Assembly (NCBI GenBank): GCA_017616675.1
Contig: JAFZXR010000055.1
Location: 1-37,015 of the forward strand
From: Bacteroidales bacterium
GTDB taxonomy: Bacteria > Bacteroidota > Bacteroidia > Bacteroidales > F082
Direction: 5' to 3'
Length of the DNA: 37,015 nucleotides
Shown: one piece after another, positions 16,116 to 25,351 of the stretch
Layout: each line of letters begins with the position of its first letter
Position numbering within the stretch: the stretch's first letter is position 1
Program-made: the position numbers and the translations under genes
The notes under the pieces: generated by a model
What the model saw: the letters and a program-made list of their open reading frames with translations, nothing else
Told to the model about the DNA's origin: nothing
Database searches by the model: none

Positions 16116-18451
16116 TTTTTCAAGCCGAATAGCTCTATTTCGACATTTTTCAAAGTGACGCTGTGGTCGGGATTCCACAGATTGTCTTTATGTGTCGGCA
16201 TGAGATAGATTTTTATGTCAAACTCGTCGGAATTGTTGACCGAAATCACATTCGACAGCTCCATCTTGTACCATTCGCCTTGTTTATACTCGCGCGAGAG
16301 GATATATTTTACAAAATAATCGGCCGAATAAACCCTCTCCATCTTATCACCATTACAATCGACGATAAGCAGCATCGCAGCATCCTGCCAGACATATCCT
16401 GTATAGAAGACATCGGCTTTGACCACGATTTTTATCTTGTCGTAATGCCTTTTGAACTTATCCTGATAGATAAATGTGGCCTTTGGCTTGGCAACGCTGG
16501 GCTTTTCCTTCAACGACGCGCAATACAGCGAATCGTCAACCGTCACCTTCTTAATGCTGATATAATCATCATTGTTAAAAATCGGCGATTTCGTCAGTTT
16601 ATTATTCGAATAAACATAATTATCGACATAAACCATCGTCTCGAACTTGTCTTTCAGTTCATCGCTAAGACTCTGATTATCAACATATTCCAGATTCACA
16701 CCATCGATAATGCGCGACACCGGATGCGCTTTGTCGTCAACGGTGTAATAATAGTCGTTCCACACGAAATCTCTCAGCTCGCGGCTGTAATGCAGAAAAT
16801 AATTTCTGATATTCGAATGGAATCCCGTCACAGTGTCGAGCCCGTCGCTCACCCAGCTCACCGTCGGCGGCGTCTGAATACCGAAGTTCTCGCGCAGCAA
16901 CGCCAACAACGAAGGCGTGATGTCGTTATGCGACACCATACCGTCGAAACGCTTAGGTTTTTCGAGCAATGGCGACCAGATAATCAGCGGCACATGATAG
17001 GCATTCAACGGATTGCCCGGGTTGAGATTCATGCTGTGGTCGCCCGTGATGATGAAAATGTAATTATCGTCTTTCCTCGCCTCCACATATCCTTCGATAA
17101 AATGCCCCAAGGCATCGTCGGTATACAGCGTTCCGGCCATCATCCCGACGACATTAGGCGAAGCACCCAACGATTCGGCTTTTTCGTAATATTTTTTCTG
17201 AAGATCTTTATCATAAAGACGCAAATCCTCATGCATCGAAAGCGTCACCAACAAATCCAACTCCGGACGGTCATCATCGCGGTTTTCAATGACTTGCAAG
17301 CTCTTCTGCAGCATCACATCATCGTTGTAGCCCCAATACGAGCCGTCTTTTTCCTTCGATTTATCATTGGTATAATCCGAATAAAACGGCGACATATAAT
17401 CGATATTCTGCGCCACGAGATAGTCGTAAACCCTGTCGAACGCAAAGTTTCCGGTATAAAAAGCATTCGTGCTGTAACCGTTTTTGGCGAGAATAGTAAA
17501 CAAGCTGTTATGATTCGGGATGTCGCCAAACTGAAAGCCTTTCAAGCCGTGCGGCACCGAGCCGGTGATGGCGGGAACAGCCCCGAAACTACGCGGCGTA
17601 GTGGCCATGCAGTTCATCCACAGCAGCGAATGACTCGACAACGAATCCAAAAACGGGGTGAAACGCGTCAAATCAGAGCCTAACGACTCGACAACAACAA
17701 CCACGACATCGGGCTTCGCCTCCGACTTCTTAAAATATGGGCCAAGGACATTGCCGATATTGTCTTTTCGCTCCAAAGGATATTGATTATCAATAACTTC
17801 CCTTTCGGGAAACATTGCAAGATATTTCTTTATAATCTCAACGTCGTAATCGGCATCCGAAATCTCAAAATCGCTGCGCAGACACTGTCTGACACAATAA
17901 AACACCTTGTTGGCCACAATCTTGTCTTGATTAGTGTTTATTATGAAAAACAGAGGAATTGAAGCCAAAATGACAACAGCGACAATCGAACTCGTTAGTT
18001 TGCCGATGTTTTTCTTTGAGAGCCACACCGACAGGGCCACGTATGCCACAAGCAGCAACACCACGCCCACTATCATCCAGATGCTGACAGCGTTTTGAAT
18101 GGTATGCATCATCTCCCATAACGGTCTGATTATCAATTCTTTACCCATCAAAATACCTGTCGTGGCATGATAGATAACCAAGCCCATCTCGGTCAAAGCC
18201 ATGACGCCGAAGAGCACCGACGACACATAAACCGCTGTTTTTCTTGAAAAAAATGAGATTAAGAAATAAAACAGAAACACGACAGCCGCGACAAAGCCGC
18301 ACGATATCAGGTTTGCGTAGACGAAACCCGACAAGCATCCGACTAATCCGACGTTGGCAAGCAATTCGCATGTCTTAACGGCAAAAACAGCCACAAGATA
18401 GCATATCGCAATGACAGCGAATTGCCTGAAATATCTATAGAATCTCTCCAT
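16109..18451 (-). CDS. LtaS-like membrane phosphotransferase (first copy)
   Basis: Alkaline-phosphatase-superfamily enzyme of 780 residues: five N-terminal membrane helices (to about residue 172), then an extracytoplasmic catalytic domain. Metal and catalytic residues fit LtaS/OpgB-type phosphoglycerol transferases: Glu255 (VVVES), Thr284/Thr285 (ATTPRS) as nucleophile, Asp471-His472 (GDHS), and His508/Asp510 (SHND). There is no Cys/Ser-x-Pro-x-Arg, so it is not a sulfatase. After about residue 640 comes an extra beta-rich domain, closing with WNPDHSVTLKNVEIEL, that standard LtaS lacks. Its start lies one base after the dehydrogenase stop, so it is probably co-transcribed. A phosphoethanolamine head group is an alternative. 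In a diderm the likely acceptor is a surface or periplasmic glycan. Confidence 0.82.
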   Translation of the reverse strand: MERFYRYFRQFAVIAICYLVAVFAVKTCELLANVGLVGCLSGFVYANLISCGFVAAVVFLFYFLISFFSRKTAVYVSSVLFGVMALTEMGLVIYHATTGILMGKELIIRPLWEMMHTIQNAVSIWMIVGVVLLLVAYVALSVWLSKKNIGKLTSSIVAVVILASIPLFFIINTNQDKIVANKVFYCVRQCLRSDFEISDADYDVEIIKKYLAMFPEREVIDNQYPLERKDNIGNVLGPYFKKSEAKPDVVVVVVESLGSDLTRFTPFLDSLSSHSLLWMNCMATTPRSFGAVPAITGSVPHGLKGFQFGDIPNHNSLFTILAKNGYSTNAFYTGNFAFDRVYDYLVAQNIDYMSPFYSDYTNDKSKEKDGSYWGYNDDVMLQKSLQVIENRDDDRPELDLLVTLSMHEDLRLYDKDLQKKYYEKAESLGASPNVVGMMAGTLYTDDALGHFIEGYVEARKDDNYIFIITGDHSMNLNPGNPLNAYHVPLIIWSPLLEKPKRFDGMVSHNDITPSLLALLRENFGIQTPPTVSWVSDGLDTVTGFHSNIRNYFLHYSRELRDFVWNDYYYTVDDKAHPVSRIIDGVNLEYVDNQSLSDELKDKFETMVYVDNYVYSNNKLTKSPIFNNDDYISIKKVTVDDSLYCASLKEKPSVAKPKATFIYQDKFKRHYDKIKIVVKADVFYTGYVWQDAAMLLIVDCNGDKMERVYSADYFVKYILSREYKQGEWYKMELSNVISVNNSDEFDIKIYLMPTHKDNLWNPDHSVTLKNVEIELFGLKNH

Positions 18452-18452
18452 T

Positions 18453-21400
18453 CTACTTAAACGCGTTCTCGCTCAAGCCCTTACCGGTGATGGCGAGGTC
18501 TTTCATGTAGCCTGGTACCGGCTTGCCGAGATATTTGTCGACGTATATCTTCGCGAGATACTGGCTCAGCATGAAGCCGTGGCCACGCAGTCCGACGAGT
18601 AGACCGACCTCCGGGTCGACGATGTAACGCGGCTCCATGTAATAACCTGCCCATACCGCATGGAATCCCACGCTGGCGAGGTTCGGGATCCAGTCGGCGA
18701 ACACCTCACTCACAATCTGCAAGAACTCCTTGCTGTTGTATTTCAGGTTCTGACGAGCCTCAAACGAGTCGCAGTCAGGCGAAGCGCAGCCGATGATCTG
18801 TCCGGTGTGACCGAACTGCTGTCCGTAGACGGCGCTGAAGCCTTTGTAGTGACGACGGTCGATAATCATGTCAAGCGAGTCGCCCTTGATACCCATGTTA
18901 GGCAACCTTCTGGTGATGAATGCCTGGTGCTTGACAGGATACATCCTCGTGTCGATGCCGAGCATGTCGGTAAACTTCTCCGCGCCCCAGCCCATCGAGT
19001 TGACGAAGTGCTCGCAGGTGAACTCCACGAACTCTTTCTGGTGAGTGCGTACCAAAGCCACATATTTGTCGCCTTTCTTACGCACCTCGAGCAGCTCGCA
19101 GTCTTCCATCAGACGGCCGCCATGCTCGATGGCGATGCCACGTACATAGTCGATGGTACGACCTGGCGTCGCCTGCCAGCAGTCGTTGGAGATCAAAGCG
19201 TGCGAATACACGTTGTTATTCATGTTCCATAAAGGAGAGATCTCCTTCTGGAAGTCTTTCTTCTCAATCATATAAGCATCCGACCACGCTCTCGAGGCAT
19301 CCAGAGCCTTGTAGGTAGCTTCGTCGTGCACGAGGTTGACATAACGCGTCATCTTGAATCCGATGTCGTGTTTCGCCTGATTTGCCTTGAAAATCTCGAG
19401 GTTATGGTTGGCGATATCGCTGATGTCGGGGTTCGAGAAGGCTGGACGTCCGCCGCCGATGCAACGCCATGTCGAGCCACGGTCGTAGTTGATGAGCACC
19501 GGTTTCAGACCTGCCTCGGCGAAGTATCTGAACAAGCTCGAGCCTGCCATGCCGCCGCCGGCAATCAACACCTTCACTTCTTCCTTCTTGACGTTGTTGT
19601 TGGTCGGGAACACGTACACTTCCTTGGCTTTGGCGTTGTAGACGTCGCCCAGCGTCACCTGAGATGCCAACGGAGCACGCGGTGTGCTGTCGCCAGTGAC
19701 CTCGATGCCGTACGAACGTAGTATCTGTTTGGCTCTCGGCACGCAGCGTTTGCCACGGCACGGACCCATACCCATACGGGTGATATGTTTCAGCTCGTCG
19801 ACGGAGATAAACTTGCGGTCGCCTATAACCTTCAGCAGGGTCTCGAGCGTCACGTCTTCGCAGTGACAGACGTAGGTCTTGGCCTCGACCTCCTTCAACG
19901 ACTTGAATTCTATTGGTTTCGGGTAGTTTTCCTTCACGATGAAGCCGCGAGCTTCGACAAGTTTATCTCCGTCGACGTTCTTGGCTACCACACGGGCCAC
20001 GTTGGTCTTGTTGTTCTTCTTGAGCACCTTCTCCACGACGCCCTCACCCACTTTCTTGCCGTTGTCGTCGACGAGGAACACCTCGACGCCTTCGTTTACC
20101 TCATATTCCACTGGCAGGAACAGCGTGTTCTTCTTCAGGTCGTAGCCGAAGATTGCCAAGCCCGGGCAGTGGTTCACGCAGTTCATGCAGCCGATGCACT
20201 TGTCGTAGTCGATGACCGGCACAGAGTTTGTGCTCGACTTGGTGATAGCACCCTGCGGACAGCTGAACGAGCAAGGATTACAAGCGAATCCGTAGACGCA
20301 GTCGGCGATGACGAACGGCTTTGCCACCATCCTGTCGCCCTTCGGCTTGTTAGGCTCCTGCAACACTCTAATCGGGTGCTGCTGGCTCTCGATGTACTGC
20401 TTCGAGACATCGAGATATTCGTCGTAGTTGAATCGCAGACCGATGTTTTGTGCCACCTCAAATGCGGCTTGCTTGCCTCTCAAAACAGCACTCGTTCCTT
20501 CGCCTATTCTCACGGCATCGCCGACGCCGTAAGTATTCAGCCCAAACACCTGCTTGCCCTTTGTAAGTAGCTGACTGTCAGGAATCAAGCCTGTGCAGAT
20601 ATTGATAATATCGATATCGTCGATAACCTGTTCCGTTCCAGGGATGGCCTTGAAGTTCTCGCACTTCGCGATGACGGCGCCGACGATGCCGGTGTGGTCT
20701 TTGTTAGGTATTGCCTTGAGCAGGATGTGCGACGTCATGATCGGGATGCCGAGTCTGCGCACGCGGTTTGCCTGCACCGGGAAGCCTCCTTCATGGTCCA
20801 TACCCTCGATGATAGCCTTGATATGGGCGCCGGCTTGCATGCCCTGATATGATGTGAGATAGCCAATATTACCAGCTCCTACTGTAAGAACTTTCTTACC
20901 CAGCAGTGTGTGCTCCTGGTTCATCATCTTCTGGAACACAGCGGCGGTGTACACGCCAGGAAGGTCGTCGTTTTCGAATGTCGGCATAAACGGCACTGCG
21001 CCTGTTGCCACGACGAGATGCTCGGCGTCGACGTACGCAACTTCTTGAGTGACAATATTTTTGATAGCTATACGCTTGCCTTCAAGCAGATCCCAAACGG
21101 TGTAGTTCAGCAAGATTCCTTCGTGGTTGTCGCCAGCCAAGGTCTTCGCGATGTCGAAGCCACGCATGCCGCCGAACTTCTGCTCCTTCTCGAAGAAGAA
21201 GAACTGGTGCGTCTGCATGTTAAACTGTCCGCCGATGCGGGCGTTGTTGTCGATCACGAGGTTGGCGATGCCGAACTTATTCAGCTGTTCGCGACATGCC
21301 AAACCAGCCGGTCCTGCTCCTATTATCGCCACCGTGGTCTTGTAGATCTTCACTTCCTTCTGCGGATTCTCGCTGTAGTCGGGCTGATAATCCTTCGGGA

Positions 21401-21677
21401 TCTCGCGCACTTCCTTCACTCCGTCGACCAAGGTGATGCAGATACGACGAATCTTGCCGTCGACGAGCATCTCGCAGGCGCCGCACTTACCGATGCCGCA
21501 CTCCAACGAACGCTCACGTCCCTCGATGCTGTGACTGTGAATAGGAAATCCCGCCTGATGCAAGGCGGCTGCGATGGTGTAGCCCTTCTGACCGACCACC
21601 TTCTTACCGTTATAAATAAACTCTACCGATTCGCCCTGGGCGATATCAAGAATAGGATGTTTGGTGATTTTATACAT
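18453..21677 (-). CDS. Single-chain FAD/iron-sulfur amino-acid dehydrogenase (Hcn/Sox-like fusion)
   Basis: A 1074-residue cytoplasmic oxidoreductase joining parts that are usually separate subunits in HcnABC, PDH-type proline dehydrogenases and sarcosine oxidase. Order: [2Fe-2S] ferredoxin domain (Cys60, 65, 68, 80); FAD site GAGPAG at 120-125 and NAD-type site GAGNIG at 267-272; two [4Fe-4S] clusters (Cys460, 466, 469, 473 and 494, 497, 500, 504); a BFD-like [2Fe-2S] site (Cys604, 606, 640, 645); and a second FAD site GGGMAG at 707-712 opening a D-amino-acid-oxidase (DAO) fold domain. The substrate is probably an amine or imino acid, not identifiable from sequence. The ATG at 21677 is preferred to an upstream TTG. 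It has a strong promoter of its own and is followed by the first LtaS-like gene after one base. Confidence 0.85.
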   Translation of the reverse strand: MYKITKHPILDIAQGESVEFIYNGKKVVGQKGYTIAAALHQAGFPIHSHSIEGRERSLECGIGKCGACEMLVDGKIRRICITLVDGVKEVREIPKDYQPDYSENPQKEVKIYKTTVAIIGAGPAGLACREQLNKFGIANLVIDNNARIGGQFNMQTHQFFFFEKEQKFGGMRGFDIAKTLAGDNHEGILLNYTVWDLLEGKRIAIKNIVTQEVAYVDAEHLVVATGAVPFMPTFENDDLPGVYTAAVFQKMMNQEHTLLGKKVLTVGAGNIGYLTSYQGMQAGAHIKAIIEGMDHEGGFPVQANRVRRLGIPIMTSHILLKAIPNKDHTGIVGAVIAKCENFKAIPGTEQVIDDIDIINICTGLIPDSQLLTKGKQVFGLNTYGVGDAVRIGEGTSAVLRGKQAAFEVAQNIGLRFNYDEYLDVSKQYIESQQHPIRVLQEPNKPKGDRMVAKPFVIADCVYGFACNPCSFSCPQGAITKSSTNSVPVIDYDKCIGCMNCVNHCPGLAIFGYDLKKNTLFLPVEYEVNEGVEVFLVDDNGKKVGEGVVEKVLKKNNKTNVARVVAKNVDGDKLVEARGFIVKENYPKPIEFKSLKEVEAKTYVCHCEDVTLETLLKVIGDRKFISVDELKHITRMGMGPCRGKRCVPRAKQILRSYGIEVTGDSTPRAPLASQVTLGDVYNAKAKEVYVFPTNNNVKKEEVKVLIAGGGMAGSSLFRYFAEAGLKPVLINYDRGSTWRCIGGGRPAFSNPDISDIANHNLEIFKANQAKHDIGFKMTRYVNLVHDEATYKALDASRAWSDAYMIEKKDFQKEISPLWNMNNNVYSHALISNDCWQATPGRTIDYVRGIAIEHGGRLMEDCELLEVRKKGDKYVALVRTHQKEFVEFTCEHFVNSMGWGAEKFTDMLGIDTRMYPVKHQAFITRRLPNMGIKGDSLDMIIDRRHYKGFSAVYGQQFGHTGQIIGCASPDCDSFEARQNLKYNSKEFLQIVSEVFADWIPNLASVGFHAVWAGYYMEPRYIVDPEVGLLVGLRGHGFMLSQYLAKIYVDKYLGKPVPGYMKDLAITGKGLSENAFK

Positions 21678-21714
21678 ACCTTTCAATTTTGCTAATCTAA
21701 TCCAAAATGAAATG

Positions 21715-21745
21715 CAAAATTAATAAGGTGTTTTAAGAAAAACAA
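21715..21745 (-). promoter_or_regulatory. Promoter of the fused dehydrogenase gene
   Basis: On the minus strand TTG (21745-21743), a 20-base spacer, then TAATTTTG (21722-21715), an excellent match to the Bacteroidota consensus TTG-N19/20-TAnnTTTG. Predicted start near 21708, giving a leader of about 31 bases. It separates the dehydrogenase from the upstream greA operon. Confidence 0.7.
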
Positions 21746-21765
21746 GAAAATTTTTGATTTTTTTA

Positions 21766-24180
21766 CTAATCCAACACCCTGACGACGACATTTTTCAAAG
21801 TCACGGTGTGCTCAGGATCCCAAAACGAATCCCAGATGGCCGGAAGAAGATAAATCTCAAGCTCGACTTTTTTAGAATTATTGACTGAAATAATAGTCGA
21901 GACTTCAAGTTTTTCCCATCTATCTTCTTGATAATCAATATTTTTGATATATTTTGAAATATAATCCATAAACTCGTTGCCAATCATGTCGTCGCCTTTG
22001 CAACGCATCCCGATATTGATGAAATGATCGATTGGCACCTTCTTGGTAAACATGATGTCGGCAGTCACCACCACCTTCATCTCCGAATCGAGGCCTTCAA
22101 ACTCGTCTTTATAAAAAACCAAGGTGTCGGGCTGATGAACGCTCGGCATGTGCTTGTCGCTGGCGCAATACACCGAATCCTCCAACCTTGTCTCCTTCAC
22201 CAGCTCGAAATCTGATGCCAAGACTATCGGGTTTTTAGTGATTTTATTATTCTGATAAACATAATTATCGACATAAACCAATGCCTCGTAATAATCTCTA
22301 AACTCTTCAAAATCAACATCTTCCGTCTTTGTAAGCGTCAGGCTGTCGCCGATTTCATAAGACTCTGCCCTGCCGTTGCGATAAGTCACGAAATAGCCAT
22401 CGTAAACAAAGTCGATATTTTTCGAATACGACATCAGATAGCCTTTATAATCCGATCCCACATCGCTCAGCGTATCGAGGCCATCCGCCATCCAATGGAC
22501 CGTCTCGGGAGTCTCGACGCCGAAGTTATCGCGCAGCAAAGCCACCAGCGACGGTGTGATGTCGTCGTGCGACACCAGCGATTTAAACTGTCGCGCCTGT
22601 TTCAGCAGCGGCGACCAGATAATCAGCGGCACCTTGTAAGCGTCGAGATACGAATCTTTTTTCAAACCCATGTTATGATCGCCCGTGATGACGAAAATAG
22701 TATTGCCATCGGGATGTAACTCATTGTAACTCTTGAAGAAACGCCTCACCGCATCATCGGCATACACCGTGGCCGCCAGCTTCCCGAGGTTACCCTTCTC
22801 TGCCTTCCTGACCTTCTTCGGCAAATCCGACATTATCCGCTTCGCCTCATCGTAATAATGATTATTGAGTTTTTTATCTTTCAAAGATAATTTCTCATGC
22901 TGGGTTATTGTGATGAAAAGATCTAATTCAGGTTTATCATCTTCTTGATTTTCAATGACTTGCAACGATTTTTCAAACATCGTCATATCGTTGTAACCCC
23001 AAAAGCCGCCGTCCTTATCCGCATTGTCATCTTCTTGAAATTCTTCGTAAAAAGGCGACAGATAATCGACTTTCTGGGCCACGAGGTAATCGTAAACCTT
23101 GTCGAAGGTGAACAAGCCCGAATAAAACACATTGGTCCGGTAGCCATTGGCCTTCAATATCGTGAACAGGCTGTTGTGATTGGGGATGTCGCCAAACTGG
23201 AAGCCTCGCAAGCCATGCGGCACCGAGCCCGTTATCGACGGCACTGCACCGAAACTGCGCGGCGTGGTCGACAGGCAGTTGGTCCACAGCAGCGACGAGC
23301 GCGACAACGAATCCAAAAACGGGGTGTAACAAACACCATATTCGTTGATGCCGAACAAATCGGTGCCCAGCGACTCGACAATTATCATCACTATGTCGAC
23401 CTTCTCATCCGATTTCTCGAAATACGGGCCGAGGACGTTCTCGATATTGTCGTAACGCTCTAATACATATTCATTATCAATGCTTTGCCGATTTGGAAAC
23501 ATCTGATGATAAATATCAAGATACTCGTCATGCGACTTCATACTGCCCGAAAAATCGGCATTTTGGACAGCACTATTGGCATCATTCGACTTAATTGTCA
23601 AGATATCATCGACGCAATACCAAATCTTATTCGTCACATACTCATTCTGACTCGGCTTCGACAGCAAAACCACCGGAATCGACAGCACCATCAGACCTGT
23701 CATGACGTACGACAGCATCCTGTCTGACTCTTTCCTCGAATACCAGTCCAAAAATGCGATATAAGCCGCAAAAACCACCAAAACAAGCGATATCAGGGCT
23801 GGGCTAAGGAAACTTCTTATCGTGAACAAAGTCTCCCACAAAGGCCTGTAAACCATCTCCTGGCCCATCATCAATCCGGTCGAGTGATGATATATCACGA
23901 ATCCCATCTCGGTGAACGCCAGAATGGCAAACAGCAGCAACGCCAAGGCCTTAGCGAGTTTTTTCGAAAGGAAGAACAACGCGGCGAAGACTATAAAAAC
24001 GACGAAAATCTGACAGCCGCAAGCCGCCAGATTCGCCCATAAAAAACCATTATATGATTCAATCTTAACGCCACTCGACCATGCCATTATCAGCTCCACA
24101 GCCCTCTCGACGAAAATCGTCGCCAAAAACAGCAACGACATCCTCGAAAATTTCCTCAGCATGGCGACGGTGTTATTCAT
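21766..24180 (-). CDS. LtaS-like membrane phosphotransferase (second copy)
   Basis: An 804-residue paralogue of the protein at 16109-18451, with the same plan: five membrane helices to about residue 173, a catalytic domain with Glu269 (IIVES), Thr305/Thr306 (STTPRS), Asp501-His502 (GDHN) and SHDD, and the same extra C-terminal beta-rich domain ending WDPEHTVTLKNVVV. Long identical blocks such as GSVPHGL and GFQFGDIPNHNSLFTIL show recent common descent, while the region just before the catalytic domain and the C-terminal domain have diverged. Its ATG overlaps the THUMP methyltransferase stop as ATGA, so translation is coupled to a housekeeping operon. A head-group transferase to a surface glycan is the likely role; the substrate is not known. 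Confidence 0.82.
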   Translation of the reverse strand: MNNTVAMLRKFSRMSLLFLATIFVERAVELIMAWSSGVKIESYNGFLWANLAACGCQIFVVFIVFAALFFLSKKLAKALALLLFAILAFTEMGFVIYHHSTGLMMGQEMVYRPLWETLFTIRSFLSPALISLVLVVFAAYIAFLDWYSRKESDRMLSYVMTGLMVLSIPVVLLSKPSQNEYVTNKIWYCVDDILTIKSNDANSAVQNADFSGSMKSHDEYLDIYHQMFPNRQSIDNEYVLERYDNIENVLGPYFEKSDEKVDIVMIIVESLGTDLFGINEYGVCYTPFLDSLSRSSLLWTNCLSTTPRSFGAVPSITGSVPHGLRGFQFGDIPNHNSLFTILKANGYRTNVFYSGLFTFDKVYDYLVAQKVDYLSPFYEEFQEDDNADKDGGFWGYNDMTMFEKSLQVIENQEDDKPELDLFITITQHEKLSLKDKKLNNHYYDEAKRIMSDLPKKVRKAEKGNLGKLAATVYADDAVRRFFKSYNELHPDGNTIFVITGDHNMGLKKDSYLDAYKVPLIIWSPLLKQARQFKSLVSHDDITPSLVALLRDNFGVETPETVHWMADGLDTLSDVGSDYKGYLMSYSKNIDFVYDGYFVTYRNGRAESYEIGDSLTLTKTEDVDFEEFRDYYEALVYVDNYVYQNNKITKNPIVLASDFELVKETRLEDSVYCASDKHMPSVHQPDTLVFYKDEFEGLDSEMKVVVTADIMFTKKVPIDHFINIGMRCKGDDMIGNEFMDYISKYIKNIDYQEDRWEKLEVSTIISVNNSKKVELEIYLLPAIWDSFWDPEHTVTLKNVVVRVLD

Positions 24181-25349
24181 TTTCCTTCATATTCTTTTAT
24201 TTTTTTATCCTTATAAGATCCCTCGAAAATCTCGAATTTCTCGAATTTACACTCGAGCGGACCGTTATACACGTCGATTTTCTTCGAAGGCTTCAATCCG
24301 ATGAGTTTTAAGGCGTCTTTGTTCGAGCTGATGATCCAAGCTTCATAGCCTTTGAAGTTCTTCTTCAGCGCGTCGCCAATGCCCTTGTAGAGCTTCACGA
24401 TATCCTTTTCCTCCAGACGTTCTCCATAAGGCGGGTTGATGATCATGATGCCGGCGCCGGGTGGCGGCACCATCTCAAACATATCCTGTTTCGTCAGCTT
24501 GATGTCGTGATGCAGATGCGCGTTCTCGATGTTAGCCTTCGCTATCTCCACAGCCTTAGCCGAGTGGTCGGAAGCAACGATCTCATAGTCAAACTCCTCC
24601 ATCTCGGCGCCGGCATCCAACACGACGTTCTGCCACAGTTCCTTGTCGAAGTCGTGCCATGTCATGAAGCCCCATTTCTTTCTGAAGAACCCAGCCGGGA
24701 TACCGAGAGCCTGCATCGCCGCCTCAATCGGGATAGTGCCGGAGCCGCACATGCAGTCGACGAAGTTACAGTCGTATTTCCAGCCCGTCAGCTTGATCAG
24801 GCCGGCGGCGAGCACCTCATTCATCGGCGCCTTGTCGACCGACTTCCTGTAGCCACGTTTGTGTAACGACTCGCCGGAGCTGTCGAACGACACCGTTACC
24901 TTCTCGTTTTCGATGTGCACGTTGATTCGCAGGTCGGGATTGTCGACGTCGACCGACGGCCTTGCGCCAAAATGCTCGCGAAACTGGTCGGCGATGGCGT
25001 CTTTAACCTTCAGCGCCGCATATTGCGAATGCGTGAAGTAGTTGCCGCTTGTCACCGCGTCGATGGCGAAAGTCTCGTTGATATTGAAAATCTCGTGCCA
25101 CTGAATCTTGAAAATGTTGTTGTAGAGTGCCAGCTCGTTGCGCGCCACGAAGCTCGTCACAGGCTTAAGGATGCGCAAGGCCGTCCGACAGCAGTAGTTG
25201 GCCCTGTACATCATCGCCTTGTCGCCTTCAAAGCTTACGGCACGGTACAGCGGCTCAACATTCTGCGCACCAAGGGCTGTCAGTTCCTCGGCGAGGACTC
25301 CTTCGAGCCCCGCCATAGTCTTGGCAACCATCTTGAAAGTGTCTTCCAT
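24177..25349 (-). CDS. THUMP-domain class I SAM-dependent RNA methyltransferase (RlmL/YpsC-like)
   Basis: Probable guanine-N2 methyltransferase acting on 23S rRNA. The 390-residue chain has an N-terminal ferredoxin-like and THUMP region (about 1-155), then a Rossmann methyltransferase with the SAM loop VDCMCGSGTIPIEA at 197-210, an acidic residue after strand 2 (VASDHS), and the N6/N2-type catalytic motif NPPYGERL at 305-312. It matches the N-terminal half of E. coli RlmL and the stand-alone Gram-positive YpsC family in size. It lies 2 bases after the HIT gene and overlaps the second LtaS-like gene by 4 bases, all in the greA operon. Confidence 0.9.
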   Translation of the reverse strand: MEDTFKMVAKTMAGLEGVLAEELTALGAQNVEPLYRAVSFEGDKAMMYRANYCCRTALRILKPVTSFVARNELALYNNIFKIQWHEIFNINETFAIDAVTSGNYFTHSQYAALKVKDAIADQFREHFGARPSVDVDNPDLRINVHIENEKVTVSFDSSGESLHKRGYRKSVDKAPMNEVLAAGLIKLTGWKYDCNFVDCMCGSGTIPIEAAMQALGIPAGFFRKKWGFMTWHDFDKELWQNVVLDAGAEMEEFDYEIVASDHSAKAVEIAKANIENAHLHHDIKLTKQDMFEMVPPPGAGIMIINPPYGERLEEKDIVKLYKGIGDALKKNFKGYEAWIISSNKDALKLIGLKPSKKIDVYNGPLECKFEKFEIFEGSYKDKKIKEYEGK

Positions 25350-25351
25350 CT

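Noticed and set aside
16163..17683. 506-codon open frame on the plus strand opposite the first LtaS-like gene
   Set aside because: The product is rich in His, Arg and Ile without domains, as expected from the antisense of a real gene; the opposite strand has clear catalytic motifs.
21684..21686. TTG as the start of the fused dehydrogenase
   Set aside because: An ATG three codons downstream (21677) is a better start and all domains lie after it.
16109..24180. Sulfatase annotation for the two LtaS-like proteins
   Set aside because: The formylglycine motif Cys/Ser-x-Pro-x-Arg is absent; a Thr sits at the nucleophile position, as in LtaS and Ept-type transferases.
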